Origin: Flavobacterium ardleyense
GTDB lineage: Bacteria; Bacteroidota; Bacteroidia; Flavobacteriales; Flavobacteriaceae
Assembly: GCF_033547075.1 (NCBI RefSeq)
Contig: NZ_CP137891.1
Span: 1,116,001-1,180,000, forward strand
Direction: 5' to 3'
DNA length: 64,000 nucleotides
Shown here piece after piece: positions 54,827-63,729 of this stretch. Each line of letters opens with the position of its first letter. The first letter of the stretch is position 1. A model generated the notes under the pieces. The model was not told the DNA's origin, did no database searches, and was given only the letters and a program-made list of their open reading frames with translations. A program made the translations under genes and the position numbers.

Positions 54827-54834
54827 TACATTTG
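54827..54834 (+). promoter_or_regulatory. -7 promoter element of gcvH
   Basis: TACATTTG matches TAnnTTTG, 23 bases before the gcvH ATG. A TTT stands 19 bases upstream instead of TTG. Confidence 0.5.
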
Positions 54835-54857
54835 TCAAACAACATAAAATAATAAAA

Positions 54858-55238
54858 ATGAACTTACCAGAACAATTAAAGTATACAAAAGACCACGAGT
54901 GGATTAGCTTAGATGGTGATGTTGCTACAGTAGGAATTACTGATTTTGCTCAAAAAGAATTGGGAGATATCGTGTATGTAGAGGTAGAAACTCTTGATCA
55001 GGACATGGAAGCTGACGAAGTTTTCGGAACTGTTGAAGCTGTAAAAACTGTTTCTGATTTATTCTTGCCATTGGCTGGTACAATCGTAGAATTTAACGAG
55101 GAACTAGAAACTACTCCAGAAGTGGTAAATGCTGACCCTTATGGAAAAGGGTGGATGATTAAAGTAAAAGTGACAGATGTTGCTGATTTTAACAAATTGA
55201 TGTCAGCCGAAGATTACAAAAAATTGATTGGTGCTTAA
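54858..55238 (+). CDS. gcvH: Glycine cleavage system H protein
   Basis: GcvH shuttles the aminomethyl group between P, T and L proteins on a lipoyl-lysine. The 126-residue protein begins with YTKDHEWISLDGDVATVGIT and has the lipoylation site in GTVEAVKTVSD with Lys 63. It ends with the NADPYGKGWMIKVKV block. P, T and L protein genes are not nearby. The VanZ-like gene overlaps its 3' end by a few bases, so the two share a transcript. Confidence 0.98.
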   Translation: MNLPEQLKYTKDHEWISLDGDVATVGITDFAQKELGDIVYVEVETLDQDMEADEVFGTVEAVKTVSDLFLPLAGTIVEFNEELETTPEVVNADPYGKGWMIKVKVTDVADFNKLMSAEDYKKLIGA

Positions 55239-55617
55239 AAATGTATTCTTATTGTTAGCGATATTTTGGACAACACTATCTGTTTATTTATTTTTAAGCA
55301 GTTCCAGTTCGCTATCCATAGATACTCAAGTAAAAAATGCCGATAAGTACTTTCATGCTGGTTTTCACGGTCTCTTTGTGGTCTTTTGGTATCTTGGTCT
55401 CCGGCCTAAAACCATATTTGATCCGATAAGAAAACTGCTTATTCCAGTGGTTGCGACCTCCATAATTTATGGCATAGCAATAGAATTTGCACAATATGCA
55501 TTTACAGATTCAAGATCTGCTGATTTTTTTGATATTTTAGCAAATTGTTCGGGAGCACTTATAGCTTTTGTTCTGATGCTTGCCTACGAAAAGTGGGGTC
55601 ATAAGTCAGTAATTTAA
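55231..55617 (+). CDS. VanZ-like membrane protein
   Basis: This 128-residue VanZ-like protein has four hydrophobic helices (about 5-22, 42-58, 71-90 and 97-118) and the family motifs ADKYFHAGFHGLFVVFW (about 37-53) and EFAQYAFTDSRSADFFDILA. VanZ is linked to teicoplanin tolerance, but most such proteins have no known role. No ATG fits; the frame allows TTG 55228 or GTG 55231, both inside the gcvH end. I give GTG, overlapping gcvH by 8 bases, which suggests translational coupling. The start is uncertain. Confidence 0.85.
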   Translation: MLKNVFLLLAIFWTTLSVYLFLSSSSSLSIDTQVKNADKYFHAGFHGLFVVFWYLGLRPKTIFDPIRKLLIPVVATSIIYGIAIEFAQYAFTDSRSADFFDILANCSGALIAFVLMLAYEKWGHKSVI

Positions 55618-55624
55618 TACTATA

Positions 55625-55653
55625 AAAATCTCGCTTCGGTGAGATTTTTTTTT
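55625..55653 (+). terminator. Terminator after the VanZ-like gene
   Basis: AAAATCTC pairs with GAGATTTT around loop GCTTCGGT, followed by a T-run. Confidence 0.85.
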
Positions 55654-55744
55654 AGGAGCTTTTTCCTGCTGTCCACTGTATCTTTTTCTTTTTTTCCGAA
55701 AAGGGAAAAAAAGAAAAAGGATGACGTTCCCATCAGGGCTAGGG
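55654..55744 (+). repeat. Dispersed hairpin repeat, family 1 copy E6
   Basis: CTGCTGTCCACTGTATC leads to a hairpin with arms atctttttctttttttcc (55680-55697) and ggaaaaaaagaaaaaggat (55704-55722), then GACGTTCCCATCAGGGCTAG. It lies between the VanZ terminator and deoC. Confidence 0.88.
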
Positions 55745-55809
55745 CTCTCCGTTTAACAAGAATTTATATTGCTAATCAAGAAGTATCAATTTTTACAGAC
55801 CTTATCATT

Positions 55810-56556
55810 ATGGAAATTTCTAACAATTCCAATTTTAATATTAACGAATATCTGGAATCTACTTACCTAAAAACTGCCGATCAAGCAGGAATATCGGAAG
55901 AAGAAAATCTATTGATTACGCAACAATTGGTGCAACAAGCAATCGATCAAAATTATAAAGTGGCGATGATTTTGCCGCAGTATGTGGCAATGGCTCGCAA
56001 TATGCTTTTTGCCCAAAAATCAGACGTGCTTTTGGGAACCGTAATCGATTTTCCAGAAGGGAAGAGCACGCTTGAAGACAAGTTAATGCAAGCAGCAACT
56101 GCTATTCTTGACGGTGCAGATGAATTGGATTTTGTGGTAAATTACACGTCTTTCCGCTTTGGTGATCTCGATTTAGTGCGTCAAGAAGTTTTAGAATGCA
56201 GCAGAATTTGTCTCGCCAATAATCGAGCAGTAAAGTGGATTATTGAAACTGCCGCACTCAACAATCAAGAAATCGAATCTCTTACTAAGTTGATTAGAGA
56301 AGAAATTGTGGGAAATTTTGAAGAGAAAGATTTTCAAAAAGTATTTGTAAAATCATCAACGGGGTTTTATAAAACCGAAAACAATCTTCCAAATGGCGCT
56401 ACACTTGAGACTATTGCTGTAATGCTTGAAAGTGCCCGGCCGCTACAAGTTAAAGCTTCTGGAGGAATAAAAACAAAGCAACAAGCGTTAGAAATGATTA
56501 ACTTGGGAGTTCAAAGGATCGGAACATCATCGGCGGCTGTAATTTCAGCAGATTAA
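55810..56556 (+). CDS. deoC: Deoxyribose-phosphate aldolase
   Basis: DeoC cleaves 2-deoxyribose 5-phosphate to acetaldehyde and glyceraldehyde 3-phosphate in deoxynucleoside catabolism. The 248-residue class I aldolase has DGADELDFVVNY with catalytic Asp 107. The Schiff-base lysine is K181 in VKSSTGFY and the second lysine is K215 in VKASGGIKT. The frame is open back to 55639 but that would run through the E6 hairpin and overlap the VanZ terminator, so ATG 55810 is used. It stands between the VanZ-like gene and remB. Confidence 0.95.
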   Translation: MEISNNSNFNINEYLESTYLKTADQAGISEEENLLITQQLVQQAIDQNYKVAMILPQYVAMARNMLFAQKSDVLLGTVIDFPEGKSTLEDKLMQAATAILDGADELDFVVNYTSFRFGDLDLVRQEVLECSRICLANNRAVKWIIETAALNNQEIESLTKLIREEIVGNFEEKDFQKVFVKSSTGFYKTENNLPNGATLETIAVMLESARPLQVKASGGIKTKQQALEMINLGVQRIGTSSAAVISAD

Positions 56557-56588
56557 TTTGTCCAATACAATTCTACAACATATTTTTT

Positions 56589-58700
56589 ATGAGATACAGC
56601 CTTATTCTCTTGCTATTATTGGTGTCTTTTTCCGGATATTCGCAACAGCGAATAAGAGAAACTATTCCTGTATATCCTGGTTGCGATGCACAGAGTCTTC
56701 AATTGGAAAGCTGCTTTTATAATAATGTTCAGAATTATGTCTTTGAAAATTTTGAAGTGCCCGAAGTCTTGAAGAATTCAGAATTCAAAGATATCGTAAC
56801 TGTCCTTTTTGAAGTTGATACTACGGGAGTTTTTAAAGTTTTATACGTTAATGCTATCGATGCTTCACTTGTAGCTGAAAGTAAAAGAGTATTTAGTGCG
56901 TTGCCAAAAGTACAGCCTGCTTATTACAACGGCCGACCTACTTATGCAAAATTTACAATTAATATAAATATTCCGCTTCAACCGGCGAATTCGATTGTCA
57001 CTCAGAATTCATATGTTGAGAATGTACCCAAATCTCGTGGGAAGTTTTTTAAAGAACACGTGCCAGAATTAACCGAATTTGATAGTATTATTTACAAGCG
57101 TTTTAATAATCCCCAACTTAGCTCGCATCTCAATATTCCGTTTTCACATTCTTATTACAACCGCTTTGACGCTGCAATGAATCAAATTGGCAGTAATAAT
57201 CACACCGCTTCAAAACCCTATACTTATGCCGAGGTTGCAAAATACTATGACCTTCATAAATGGCAAGAATCCATCTCTAAAAAAGGAACTAGTTGGTATT
57301 CTAGAAAATTTTGGAACGAGAACTTTGTTGAAATTCAAGGTGACAACTACTGGTTTACTTTCAATCCGATTTTAGATCTTCAATTAGGAAAAAGTTTTGG
57401 TGACCAAGATGTCAGCACATTTGTCAATACAAGAGGTATACAATTTAGAGGTGGGCTAGGAGAGCAGATTAATTTTTCTACCACGATTTACGAAAGTCAA
57501 GGACGTTTTGCCGACTACTATAATATGTATGCTGAATCTATTAAACCTTCGGGTGGAAATCCTGCAATTATTCCCGGAATCGGAATTGCCAAAGGTTTTA
57601 AGGAAGATGCTTATGATTTTCCTACTGCCGAAGCTAGTCTAACCTTTACGCCAAGTAAATTTTTAAATCTTGAGCTTGGCTACGGCCGAAACTTCATTGG
57701 TGACGGATATCGTTCACTACTCGAAGGCGATGGAGCAAGTCCGTATCCATACTTTAAAGCAAATACGACTTTCTGGAAAATCAAATATACCAACACCTAT
57801 ATATGGATGAAAGACGTCCGACCAGAAGCTACATTGGAAAAAACTTATTCTACAAAATATATGGCAAACCACTATCTAAGTTGGAATGTTACCAAGCGTT
57901 TTAATCTTGGATTGTTTGAATCGGTAGTTTGGGCCAATACCAATAATCGTGGTTTCGATATCAACTTTGTAAATCCCTTAATTTTTTACCGAGCAGTCGA
58001 ATTTTCTTCTTCTCCCAAAACTGGAAATGCCTTACTAGGAGCAACATTTAAGTACAAATGGAATAGTCAACTTAACTTTTATGGACAGTTTTTGTTAGAC
58101 GAATTTTCTTTAGGCGATGTGAAAGAAAGAGAGAAAAGTTGGAAAAATAAATATGGATATCAAGTTGGGGCGAAATATTACAACGCGTTGAATATTGACA
58201 ATTTGTACCTTCAATTAGAATATAATAGAGTTAGGCCTTACGTATATTCTCATAGTGATCCACTCACCAATTATGCTCACAACAATCAAAGTGTAGGACA
58301 TCAATGGGGTGGAAATTTTAGTGAATTTATCGCAGTTGCTCGTTATAATAAAGGAAGGTATTTTGCGGATGCCAAAGTAACTTTTGGAAAAAGAGGTTTG
58401 GATTTTAATACCGCTACCGATTCTTTAAATTATGGAGGCAATATTTATAGAGGTTATAATGACAATCGTGCCCGCGACAAAAATGCTTATGTGGGTCAAG
58501 GTAACGAGACATCTATTTTTATTGCAGATTTGCAAGCTGGATATGTAATTAATCCTTCTACAAACTTAAAATTATTTGGGAATGTAATTTTTAGAAATTT
58601 TGATCCTCTAGAAAACACCGAAACTACCTTTAAACAAACGACGACTTGGATATCTATTGGTGTTAGAAGTGATATTTTTAACTGGTATTACGACTATTAA
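56589..58700 (+). CDS. remB: Gliding motility protein RemB
   Basis: RemB is an outer-membrane-associated protein needed for full gliding motility in Flavobacterium. The 703-residue protein has a signal peptide (1-18, ending GYSQQ). An N-terminal TonB-C-like domain follows (about 28-135, with VYPGCDAQ, DIVTVLFEVD and YNGRPTYAKFTI). The rest is a long beta-rich region with many aromatic strands, ending TWISIGVRSDIFNWYYDY, as expected for a membrane barrel similar to capsule-assembly Wzi proteins. The assignment rests on this layout and on the order sprA, gcvH, VanZ-like, remB, which I recall from F. johnsoniae. Confidence 0.85.
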   Translation: MRYSLILLLLLVSFSGYSQQRIRETIPVYPGCDAQSLQLESCFYNNVQNYVFENFEVPEVLKNSEFKDIVTVLFEVDTTGVFKVLYVNAIDASLVAESKRVFSALPKVQPAYYNGRPTYAKFTININIPLQPANSIVTQNSYVENVPKSRGKFFKEHVPELTEFDSIIYKRFNNPQLSSHLNIPFSHSYYNRFDAAMNQIGSNNHTASKPYTYAEVAKYYDLHKWQESISKKGTSWYSRKFWNENFVEIQGDNYWFTFNPILDLQLGKSFGDQDVSTFVNTRGIQFRGGLGEQINFSTTIYESQGRFADYYNMYAESIKPSGGNPAIIPGIGIAKGFKEDAYDFPTAEASLTFTPSKFLNLELGYGRNFIGDGYRSLLEGDGASPYPYFKANTTFWKIKYTNTYIWMKDVRPEATLEKTYSTKYMANHYLSWNVTKRFNLGLFESVVWANTNNRGFDINFVNPLIFYRAVEFSSSPKTGNALLGATFKYKWNSQLNFYGQFLLDEFSLGDVKEREKSWKNKYGYQVGAKYYNALNIDNLYLQLEYNRVRPYVYSHSDPLTNYAHNNQSVGHQWGGNFSEFIAVARYNKGRYFADAKVTFGKRGLDFNTATDSLNYGGNIYRGYNDNRARDKNAYVGQGNETSIFIADLQAGYVINPSTNLKLFGNVIFRNFDPLENTETTFKQTTTWISIGVRSDIFNWYYDY

Positions 58701-58785
58701 TGGCAGCTATATCTTAAAGCCTTGACTTTAACGCTTTGCAAATCAAAATTTGATATAATCAAGCATTATAAGATAATGAAATTTG

Positions 58786-58793
58786 TATCTTTG
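58786..58793 (+). promoter_or_regulatory. -7 promoter element of the ctaB-coxC operon
   Basis: TATCTTTG matches TAnnTTTG, 20 bases before the ctaB ATG. No clear TTG at standard spacing. Confidence 0.5.
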
Positions 58794-58813
58794 CCGAAGT
58801 TTAAAAAACCTTA

Positions 58814-59728
58814 ATGAATTCTGCATTGCAATCTTCTGTAAATACATTTTCCATAAAAGCTCTTTTTCTTGATTTTAAAGAAATCACCAAAGCAGGACTT
58901 GCTATAAGCGTTTTGTTTTCTTCGATTGCTGGTTATTTTTTGGGCTTTGATAGCGAAAATCCCTTTCAGTGGTCAGTTCTTATCATGTTAATTATCGGAG
59001 GCTACTGCATGGTTGGAGCATCAAATGCCTTTAATCAAGTCATCGAAAAAGATATTGACAAATTAATGGACAGAACAAAGGATCGTCCCGTTCCTTCTGG
59101 CCGTATGTCATCAACTGTTGCGCTAGTCTTGGCCAGTATTCTAACCATAATTGGTATTGTATTACTTTATTTGATAAATCCTAAAACAGCAATGTTTGGT
59201 GCGATTTCAATATTCTTATACACAAGTTTGTATACGCCACTTAAAACCATTACGCCTCTTTCTGTATTTGTTGGTGCCTTTCCAGGTGCTATTCCATTTA
59301 TGTTAGGGTGGGTTGCGGCAACTGGCGAATTTGGAATCGAAGCAGGAACACTGTTTTTAATTCAGTTTTTTTGGCAGTTTCCACACTTTTGGGCGATTGG
59401 TTGGATGTTGTTTGCCGATTATGAGAAAGCAAAAATATTTATGTTGCCTACTGGTAAGCGAGATACTTCAACAGCGTTGCAAATTATATTATACACTGTA
59501 TGGTTGATAGTGGCATCGTTATTACCTGCTTTAGGCTATACAGGTAAGTTTTACATTACGCCAGTTTCGGCAGTTTTAGTGCTTCTTTTAGGCTTATGGA
59601 TGCTTTTTTATAGTGTCAAATTATATAAAATCCGAACACCCAAAGCAGCAAGAACATTAATGCTTGTAAGCGTTTTGTACATTACGCTATTGCAATTAAT
59701 TTATATTGCTGACAAATTCTTAAGATAA
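58814..59728 (+). CDS. ctaB: Heme O synthase (protoheme IX farnesyltransferase)
   Basis: CtaB/CyoE adds a farnesyl group to protoheme to make heme O, the precursor of heme A for the oxidase. The 304-residue integral membrane enzyme has about eight helices. The prenyl-diphosphate motif is NAFNQVIEKDIDKLMDRTKD (about 72-91, two Asp-rich clusters), and RPVPSGRMS follows. A second conserved loop is YTPLKTITPLSVFVGAFPGA. It heads the second oxidase block, 7 bases ahead of the first subunit III gene. Confidence 0.96.
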   Translation: MNSALQSSVNTFSIKALFLDFKEITKAGLAISVLFSSIAGYFLGFDSENPFQWSVLIMLIIGGYCMVGASNAFNQVIEKDIDKLMDRTKDRPVPSGRMSSTVALVLASILTIIGIVLLYLINPKTAMFGAISIFLYTSLYTPLKTITPLSVFVGAFPGAIPFMLGWVAATGEFGIEAGTLFLIQFFWQFPHFWAIGWMLFADYEKAKIFMLPTGKRDTSTALQIILYTVWLIVASLLPALGYTGKFYITPVSAVLVLLLGLWMLFYSVKLYKIRTPKAARTLMLVSVLYITLLQLIYIADKFLR

Positions 59729-59735
59729 TAAATTT

Positions 59736-60323
59736 ATGGATATGACAATGACTCTAGATGAACACAATGCGAGAAAAGCGCGTTCGTCCAAATTGATTCT
59801 GGCCTTTGCCATGATTAGTATGACTATGATGTTTGCAGGACTTACCAGCGCATTTGTGGTAAGTAAATCACGAGCAGACTGGTTGACAGATTTTCAACTT
59901 CCAACTGCGTTTTATGCTAGTACTGCGGTAATTTTATTTTGTAGTCTTACCTTTCATTTAGCAAAAAAAGCAATTCTAAAAAATAATTGGTCCCAAACTA
60001 CTGTATATTTATTGGCTACTCTTTTACTAGGTGTGTCATTTGTAATTTTGCAGTTTGTAGGCTTTGGTGAGATCATCGATGCGGGTCATTATTTCACCGG
60101 AAGTGAAAGTTCAATAACAACTACATTTCTCTATGTTGTGACCGTAACGCACCTTGCTCACCTTGCTGGAGGCTTAATTTCACTACTTATTATTATTTAT
60201 AATCATTTTAAACATAAATACAATTCAAAGCAAACTCTTGGTATAGAGCTAGGTGCAATGTACTGGCACTTTCTCGACTTCCTTTGGATCTATTTGTTTT
60301 TGTTTTTATATTTCTTTAAATAA
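59736..60323 (+). CDS. Cytochrome c oxidase subunit III, short form
   Basis: This 195-residue subunit III-like membrane protein has five helices (about 19-41, 56-75, 86-107, 132-154 and 174-193). The C-terminal ELGAMYWHFLDFLWIYLFLF holds the WHFxDxxWIxLF pattern typical of subunit III. It is followed by a second, longer subunit III gene; adjacent pairs like this are common in Bacteroidota, though the division of labour between them is not clear. It lies 7 bases after ctaB. Confidence 0.93.
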   Translation: MDMTMTLDEHNARKARSSKLILAFAMISMTMMFAGLTSAFVVSKSRADWLTDFQLPTAFYASTAVILFCSLTFHLAKKAILKNNWSQTTVYLLATLLLGVSFVILQFVGFGEIIDAGHYFTGSESSITTTFLYVVTVTHLAHLAGGLISLLIIIYNHFKHKYNSKQTLGIELGAMYWHFLDFLWIYLFLFLYFFK

Positions 60324-60364
60324 GAAAAAAACGTAAATTTGGGAACTTTTAACGAATAACTTTT

Positions 60365-61390
60365 ATGGAAGCGATTACTACTGTAAATAGCAAAAACAAA
60401 ACTTGGGGCGGCGGAAATGAGCCGATGGGAGCCAGTTATGGTAAATTAATGATGTGGTTTTTTATCGTATCGGATGCCTTAACCTTTTCAGGATTCTTAG
60501 CAGCTTATGGCTTCTCTAGATTCAAATTTATCGACACTTGGCCTATTGCCGATGATGTCTTTACCCACTTTCCGTTCTTGCACGGAATTTCAGCGCCAAT
60601 GTACTATGTGGCACTGATGACTTTTATCCTAATCTTCTCGTCAGTTACTATGGTATTGGCGGTAGATGCAGGTCATCAAATGAACAAAGCAAAAGTAACA
60701 TTGTATATGTTTCTTACTATTTTGGGAGGTTTGATATTCGTAGGTTCACAAGCTTGGGAATGGAAAAACTTTATCAATGGCGGATTAGGTGCGGTTGAAA
60801 CTCACGGAGGGTCTTTGTTGCAATTTGTTGATAAAACTGGTAAAAGGGTTGCGTTGGCAGACTTTGCAGTAACATTAGAGGGGCAAAAAGAACAGTTGTC
60901 AAGAAACGAAGGGACATGGTTTATGTCATCAGCTTCAATGTCGGACTATTCTATGGCAGAGATTCAGGCTGGTTTTAAAGCAAATCCTGATTTACTAATT
61001 CGAACAGAAACAACTTTTCATGGTACCGAAGCAAATTTAAAAGATGCTAGACTAGAGCAGTCGCTAAATAAAGTTAAGCACAAAGAAGTGCTAACTCGTG
61101 CTGAATCTGAAAAGATGCTTGCCAAAGGCTTGCACGTTGTAGAAGGTGCAAATCTTATACGCAACGAATACGGAAATAAATTGTTTGGAGATTTTTTCTT
61201 CTTTATTACTGGATTTCACGGATTCCACGTAATTACAGGAATCCTTATTAATATTATCATCTTTTTCAATGTACTAGTGGGTACATATGAAAAAAGAGGA
61301 AGCTATGAGATGGTAGAGAAAGTTGGTCTTTACTGGCACTTTGTCGACTTGGTTTGGGTATTTGTATTTACATTCTTCTACCTAGTTTAA
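60365..61390 (+). CDS. Cytochrome c oxidase subunit III, long form
   Basis: This 341-residue subunit III has helices near 26-48, 75-98, 112-132, 270-295 and 316-340. A long soluble insertion of about 130 residues (about 135-265), rich in Glu, Lys and Ala, separates the third and fourth helices. It is absent from classical subunit III but frequent in Flavobacteriaceae. GFHGFHVITGILINIIIFFN and YWHFVDLVWVFVFTFFYL are the subunit III signatures. It lies between the short subunit III and the subunit IV genes. Confidence 0.95.
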   Translation: MEAITTVNSKNKTWGGGNEPMGASYGKLMMWFFIVSDALTFSGFLAAYGFSRFKFIDTWPIADDVFTHFPFLHGISAPMYYVALMTFILIFSSVTMVLAVDAGHQMNKAKVTLYMFLTILGGLIFVGSQAWEWKNFINGGLGAVETHGGSLLQFVDKTGKRVALADFAVTLEGQKEQLSRNEGTWFMSSASMSDYSMAEIQAGFKANPDLLIRTETTFHGTEANLKDARLEQSLNKVKHKEVLTRAESEKMLAKGLHVVEGANLIRNEYGNKLFGDFFFFITGFHGFHVITGILINIIIFFNVLVGTYEKRGSYEMVEKVGLYWHFVDLVWVFVFTFFYLV

Positions 61391-61409
61391 TTTTTCAAAA
61401 GTAATTATC

Positions 61410-61760
61410 ATGACACACGAATACGTATCAAATACTAAAAGAATCTGGATTGTTTTTGCAATTCTATCTGTATTAACAATTGTAGAAGTAGCATTAGGAA
61501 TCGAAAAACCTGCCGTGCTATTTATGAATACTGTTTTAGGTATGAACCTCCTGAATTGGATTTTCATTATCCTAACCATCGTAAAAGCTTATTACATTGT
61601 TTGGGCGTTTATGCACATGGAAGGTGAAAAGTCTAGTCTTCGATGGGCTGTTGTAAGCACGCTTTGCTTCTTGATTGTGTATTTATTCTTCATCTTACTT
61701 GTTGAAGCAGATTATATCTTTGGGGTTTATAGAGATTCCACTATTAAGTGGAACTTTTAA
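61410..61760 (+). CDS. Cytochrome c oxidase subunit IV-type protein
   Basis: This 116-residue small membrane subunit has three helices (about 9-28, 43-68 and 80-102). The motif VWAFMHMEGEKSSLRW is shared with bacterial subunit IV/CtaF-like proteins. It probably stabilises the oxidase complex. It follows the long subunit III after 19 bases, and a terminator ends this part of the operon before the assembly genes. Confidence 0.92.
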   Translation: MTHEYVSNTKRIWIVFAILSVLTIVEVALGIEKPAVLFMNTVLGMNLLNWIFIILTIVKAYYIVWAFMHMEGEKSSLRWAVVSTLCFLIVYLFFILLVEADYIFGVYRDSTIKWNF

Positions 61761-61776
61761 CAACTTATTAATTCAT

Positions 61777-61804
61777 AAAAGACGGTTTCTGACCGTCTTT
61801 TTTT
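61777..61804 (+). terminator. Terminator after the subunit IV gene
   Basis: GACGGT pairs with ACCGTC around loop TTCTG with AAAA/TTTT extensions and a T-run. Confidence 0.85.
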
Positions 61805-61811
61805 ATTTTTG
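61804..61811 (+). promoter_or_regulatory. -7 promoter element of the SCO cluster
   Basis: TATTTTTG matches TAnnTTTG right after the terminator and 26 bases before the next ATG, so the assembly genes may have their own transcript. Confidence 0.5.
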
Positions 61812-61837
61812 TACTTTATATATTTGAATTTTCAAAA

Positions 61838-62473
61838 ATGAAAAAAACAGCTGTTCTTACAATTCTATTTGTTCTGCCTATAGTTTGTTATTTATTCTTT
61901 TCCTCAGGCATTAATGGGTTTTCTACGCTCCCAACGCTTACTCCAAAAGTGCAGGATATGAAAGCTTGGCCAACTCTCAGAAATGACACAATTTCACTTA
62001 CTAATAAGATTACGATTCTAGGATTTGGGGGTGAGCAACTTCTGGCAAATCGCGAAAATCTTTTTAATCTTAATTTAAAAATCTACGAACGGTATCACGC
62101 TTTTGAGGACCTTCAGTTTGTAATACTTTGTCCAATTGGCACCGAAAAAGAAGCCAAACATATTGTAGACAAATTTGCAACTATCGTTGATCCTACTCAG
62201 TGGAATTTTGTATTTGCACCTAAGGAAGAAATTATTCAGTTTCACCAAGGTTTAAAAATGAAAAAACCCTTAGATCAATTTGCAGGAACTCCCGAAGTAT
62301 TTATTCTAGACAAAGAGAGAAATCTTCGAGGTCGTAAACATGAAGATCCAGATGAATACAAAGAAGGCTATAATACTTCTTCGGTTTCAGAGTTAAGTAA
62401 TGAGATGCTCGACGATTTCAAAATTATATTATATGAATATCGCGCAGCATTAAAAAAGAACAGAAAAATTTAA
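61838..62473 (+). CDS. Membrane-anchored SCO/thioredoxin-like protein without redox cysteines
   Basis: This 211-residue protein has one N-terminal membrane helix (about 4-22) and a periplasmic domain that looks like a degenerate SCO/thioredoxin fold. The strand ITILGFGGEQLLANRENLFN sits where SCO carries its CxxxC, but has no cysteine. The later AGTPEVFILDKERNLRGRKH matches the SCO strand and loop pattern. The only cysteines are in the membrane helix and in FVILCPIG. It lies 10 bases ahead of a true SCO gene, so it probably assists copper-center assembly as a non-catalytic partner (inference). Confidence 0.7.
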   Translation: MKKTAVLTILFVLPIVCYLFFSSGINGFSTLPTLTPKVQDMKAWPTLRNDTISLTNKITILGFGGEQLLANRENLFNLNLKIYERYHAFEDLQFVILCPIGTEKEAKHIVDKFATIVDPTQWNFVFAPKEEIIQFHQGLKMKKPLDQFAGTPEVFILDKERNLRGRKHEDPDEYKEGYNTSSVSELSNEMLDDFKIILYEYRAALKKNRKI

Positions 62474-62483
62474 ATACAATACC

Positions 62484-63167
62484 ATGAAAAATAAATCCTA
62501 TATAGGAATTTCTTTTATCATTTTACTTTTCGGAATTTGGGCTGTGCCTAATATTGTCGAAAGAATCAAAACTGGAACCGTAGTTAAGGGAGATAGACTT
62601 AATAAAGTGGATGCGTCAGACAAATTGGACGAAAAACTTGTAGTTATAGGACCTGTGCCAAAATTCATTCTTACCGATCAAAATAACAAAACTATCAGTA
62701 ATACTGATTATCTGAATAAAGTCTACGTTTTGGAGTTTTTCTTCACTAAGTGTCCTACGATTTGCATCAAAATGAATGAGAATATGCTTGACATCGAAAA
62801 GACGTTCTTTGGCAACCCTAATTTTGGTGTTGCTTCTATTACAATCGACCCAAAAAATGATACTCCAGAAGTACTCAAAGAACATGCTGATTTTTTGGGA
62901 ATAACATCTAGCCATTGGCACATGCTAACGGGAGATAAAGACTATATCTACGATCTAGCAAATAAGGGTTTTAATCTATATGCAGGAGAAGATAAGGCTG
63001 ATAAAACTAATTTTGAACATTCTGGAATGTTTGCCTTAATTGATAAAAAAGGAAACATTCGCTGTCGTAGAGACAATCAAGGAAATCCAATCTTATATTA
63101 CGATGGTCTTGATGCCCAGGGTATAAATGATATTAAAAAAGATATTAAATTGTTGCTAAATGAATAA
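62484..63167 (+). CDS. SCO1/SenC family copper chaperone
   Basis: SCO proteins deliver copper to, or reduce, the CuA site of oxidase subunit II. The 227-residue protein has a membrane anchor (about 6-23) and a periplasmic thioredoxin fold. The copper-binding CPTIC (C90, C94) and the distant ligand His 179 in NFEHSGMFALID are both present. Its neighbours are oxidase subunits III and IV, the cysteine-free homolog upstream and the DUF420 gene, whose start overlaps this stop by 8 bases. Confidence 0.95.
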   Translation: MKNKSYIGISFIILLFGIWAVPNIVERIKTGTVVKGDRLNKVDASDKLDEKLVVIGPVPKFILTDQNNKTISNTDYLNKVYVLEFFFTKCPTICIKMNENMLDIEKTFFGNPNFGVASITIDPKNDTPEVLKEHADFLGITSSHWHMLTGDKDYIYDLANKGFNLYAGEDKADKTNFEHSGMFALIDKKGNIRCRRDNQGNPILYYDGLDAQGINDIKKDIKLLLNE

Positions 63168-63711
63168 TCAAGATTCCCCAATTAATGAGAAGTTGTACAA
63201 TAGATGGATTATCGTTCTGTCAATTGTAATTCCGTTGGTTGTAGCTTTGCTGTTTTCTGTCAACCTACAAAAATTAGGTTATGATGTGGAGCCCTTATCA
63301 TTTCTTCCTCCAATATATGCTACTATAAATGGGTTCACCGCTATATTGCTAATAGCAGCTTTCTGGGCGGTAAAAAATGGAAAGCTAAAGTTGCACGAAA
63401 ATTTGATGAAAACGGCGATAGGGTGCTCGGTTTTGTTTCTACTGATGTATGTTGCTTACCACATGACTTCAATCGAAACTAAATACGGAGGAGAAGGGAC
63501 TTTAAAGTATGTTTACTTCTTTATCCTGATCACCCACATCGTTCTCTCTATCGCGGTAATTCCGTTAGTGCTTATTTCATTTGTAAGAGCACTTTCAAAA
63601 AGATTTGATAAGCATAGAAAAATTGCGAGAATCACTTTTCCTATTTGGCTTTATGTTGCCGTAACAGGAGTTGTAGTGTACTTGATGATTTCTCCATATT
63701 ACCAAAATTAA
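63160..63711 (+). CDS. DUF420 membrane protein
   Basis: This 183-residue integral membrane protein of DUF420, related to oxidase-assembly CtaM/YozB, has five helices (about 14-34, 52-70, 82-102, 118-140 and 154-177). The conserved pattern includes HENLMKTAIGCSVLFLLMYV, YHMTSIETKYGG, THIVLSIAVIPLVLISF and HRKIARITFPIWLYVAVTGV, with several His residues in helices. Its position after SCO suggests heme or copper handling during oxidase assembly. It overlaps the SCO gene by 8 bases. Confidence 0.9.
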   Translation: MNNQDSPINEKLYNRWIIVLSIVIPLVVALLFSVNLQKLGYDVEPLSFLPPIYATINGFTAILLIAAFWAVKNGKLKLHENLMKTAIGCSVLFLLMYVAYHMTSIETKYGGEGTLKYVYFFILITHIVLSIAVIPLVLISFVRALSKRFDKHRKIARITFPIWLYVAVTGVVVYLMISPYYQN

Positions 63712-63729
63712 TATTTTAAGATATTTGAC

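Noticed and set aside
55639..55809. N-terminal extension of deoC
   Set aside because: It would translate the VanZ terminator tail and the E6 hairpin repeat; the aldolase family begins near Met 55810.
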